From Streptomyces griseoincarnatus (GTDB taxonomy: Bacteria > Actinomycetota > Actinomycetes > Streptomycetales > Streptomycetaceae): DNA of 64,000 bases. Numbering within the stretch: position 1 is the first letter of the stretch; every line of letters begins with the position of its first letter. The DNA lies in contig BMTH01000008.1 in the NCBI GenBank assembly GCA_014649575.1, forward strand, positions 310,001 through 374,000. The letters are read 5' to 3'. A program made the translations under genes and the position numbers. Below are positions 62,960-64,000 of this stretch, one piece after another. The notes beneath the pieces were generated by a model. That model saw only the letters and a program-made list of their open reading frames with translations, had not been told where the DNA came from and did not search any database.

Positions 62960-64000
62960 GTGACCGTGCGACGGGACGACAAGGAGCCTGCCAGGTACCG
63001 CCCCGACCTGGTCATCGGCCGGGAGGAGCTGTTCGCCGACGCCAGGGCGCAGCTCGCGCGCGGCGGCAGCGTGCTCCTGCACGGCCCCGCCGGAATAGGC
63101 AAATCGACCGTGCTTCGGGCACTTGCGGCGGAAAACGCCGCGGGGACGTCGCGCGTGTTGCGCTGCTCGGCCACCGAGTCCGAATCCCATCTTCCGTTCC
63201 TCGCGCTGGCCGACCTGTTCGGTCTGGTGCTGGACGAGGTGGCCCCCCGGCTGCCCGCCGCCCAGCGCACCGCCCTGGAGTCGGCGCTCACCGGGCGCGG
63301 CGAGTCCACCCTCCAGCGGGACGGGCTGGCGCTGCGGCTGGCGGTGCTGTCCACGCTGCGCGCGCTGTCCTCCGAGGGTCCCGTCCTCGTCGTCGCCGAC
63401 GACCTCCAGTGGCTCGACCCGGCCAGCGCCGAACTGCTCGGCTTCGCCGCCCGCCGCCTCGGCGACAGCCCGGTGCGCATGCTGTGCGCGGTGCGCACGG
63501 AGGACGAGGAGTACGACCGTCATCTGCGCGCCTGCCCGCCGGACACGCTGGCCGTGCGGCTGGGCCCGTTCTCCCGCACCGAGGTGTCCGCGCTGCTCGA
63601 CCACCGCGGCTACACCTCCCTGTCCCGCTCGACCGTCCGTGACATCCACCGCACCAGCGGCGGCAACCCGCTGTTCGCGCTGGAGCTCGGCCGCGCCCTC
63701 GCGGAGAGCCCCACCCGGCCCCGGCCCGGCGAGCCGCTGCCGGTGCCGACCTCACTGCGGGCGCTGGTCCTCAGCCGTCTGGAGATGCTGTCCGACGAGG
63801 CCCGCCGCACCCTGCTGGTGGCCGGCGCAGGCGCCCGTCCCACCCTCGCCCTGCTGCACGCGGCCGGACGGGACAACGCGGAGGCCGAGACCGCTCAGGC
63901 GGTCTCCCTCGGGCTGCTCATCACCGACCCCGAGGACCCGGCGCTGCGCTTCACGCACCCGCTGATCTCCGCCGCCCTCTACGCGGAGGCCCCCGCCCAG
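62960..64000 (+). CDS. Large AAA/LuxR-type (LAL) regulator, 5' part
   Basis: The visible 347 residues open with a conserved VIGREELFADARAQL, then Walker A HGPAGIGKST near 41 and Walker B VLVVADDLQWLD. This is the ATPase part of LAL/MalT-like regulators, which end in a LuxR helix-turn-helix after a long TPR-like region. The gene runs off the window. GGAGG lies six bases before the GTG at 62960. The 153-bp upstream gap is unusually AT-rich and has a TAATAT hexamer at 62924-62929. Confidence 0.85.
   Translation, partial: MTVRRDDKEPARYRPDLVIGREELFADARAQLARGGSVLLHGPAGIGKSTVLRALAAENAAGTSRVLRCSATESESHLPFLALADLFGLVLDEVAPRLPAAQRTALESALTGRGESTLQRDGLALRLAVLSTLRALSSEGPVLVVADDLQWLDPASAELLGFAARRLGDSPVRMLCAVRTEDEEYDRHLRACPPDTLAVRLGPFSRTEVSALLDHRGYTSLSRSTVRDIHRTSGGNPLFALELGRALAESPTRPRPGEPLPVPTSLRALVLSRLEMLSDEARRTLLVAGAGARPTLALLHAAGRDNAEAETAQAVSLGLLITDPEDPALRFTHPLISAALYAEAPAQ

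Overview
The window is very GC-rich, uses GTG and TTG starts freely and packs genes on both strands. Its gene families (DUF397, DUF5753 regulators, DUF5955, TIGR04222, RNase Sa-like secreted ribonuclease) point to a Streptomyces chromosome. From memory, the gene order resembles the SCO6195-SCO6265 arm region of S. coelicolor; this was not checked by a search.

Layout. 1-10 kb: a SWIM zinc-finger protein coupled to a SNF2 helicase, then a ROK sugar kinase, a GntR regulator and a divergent Gfo/Idh dehydrogenase, with shared palindromes. 10-14 kb: a two-component system, a secreted ribonuclease and an SDR. 14-21 kb: allantoinase, allantoicase, the IclR regulator AllR, a MobA/MocA-like nucleotidyltransferase and malate synthase. 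21-34 kb: accessory genes, namely a SelW/HipA-like pair, TerC, two divergent NIS siderophore synthetases, a vWA protein pair, an HxlR regulator with an aminotransferase, and a MerR regulator with a two-domain hydrolase. 34-37 kb: an Imm1-like immunity gene, a frameshifted barnase-type polymorphic toxin with a heptad-repeat stalk, and barstar. 37-47 kb: an acetyltransferase, regulators, an MFS exporter flanked by gene remnants, an abaA-type cluster (ATPase, XRE/DUF5753, DUF397), a GH25 lysozyme and an amidase. 47-59 kb: the second half of purine and glyoxylate metabolism, with a urate/xanthine permease, an 8-oxoguanine-type deaminase, the three-enzyme urate-to-allantoin operon, hyi-glxR and gcl. 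59-64 kb: GNAT proteins, an acyl-CoA ligase with a truncated neighbour, and the start of a large LuxR/AAA regulator.

How the genes work together. The catabolic genes form a route from urate through allantoin and allantoate toward glyoxylate. Glyoxylate then goes either through Gcl, Hyi and GlxR to glycerate, or through malate synthase to malate. The promoters of this route share a 15-bp inverted repeat, TTCCR-N5-YRGAA, in tandem pairs spaced 21 bp apart (allB/allR, aceB, hyi-glxR, gcl); this is the likely AllR operator. A second, 17-bp motif, nTCAAC-N5-RTTGAA, sits on the allB, aceB and urate-operon promoters and suggests another layer of control. Xanthine dehydrogenase, a ureidoglycolate-cleaving enzyme and glycerate kinase are not in the window.

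Most distinctive accessory items: the Imm1/barnase/barstar locus with two mutually compensating frameshifts, the textbook MerR 19-bp-spacer promoter in front of a double alpha/beta-hydrolase, and the NIS synthetase pair without any other visible siderophore gene.
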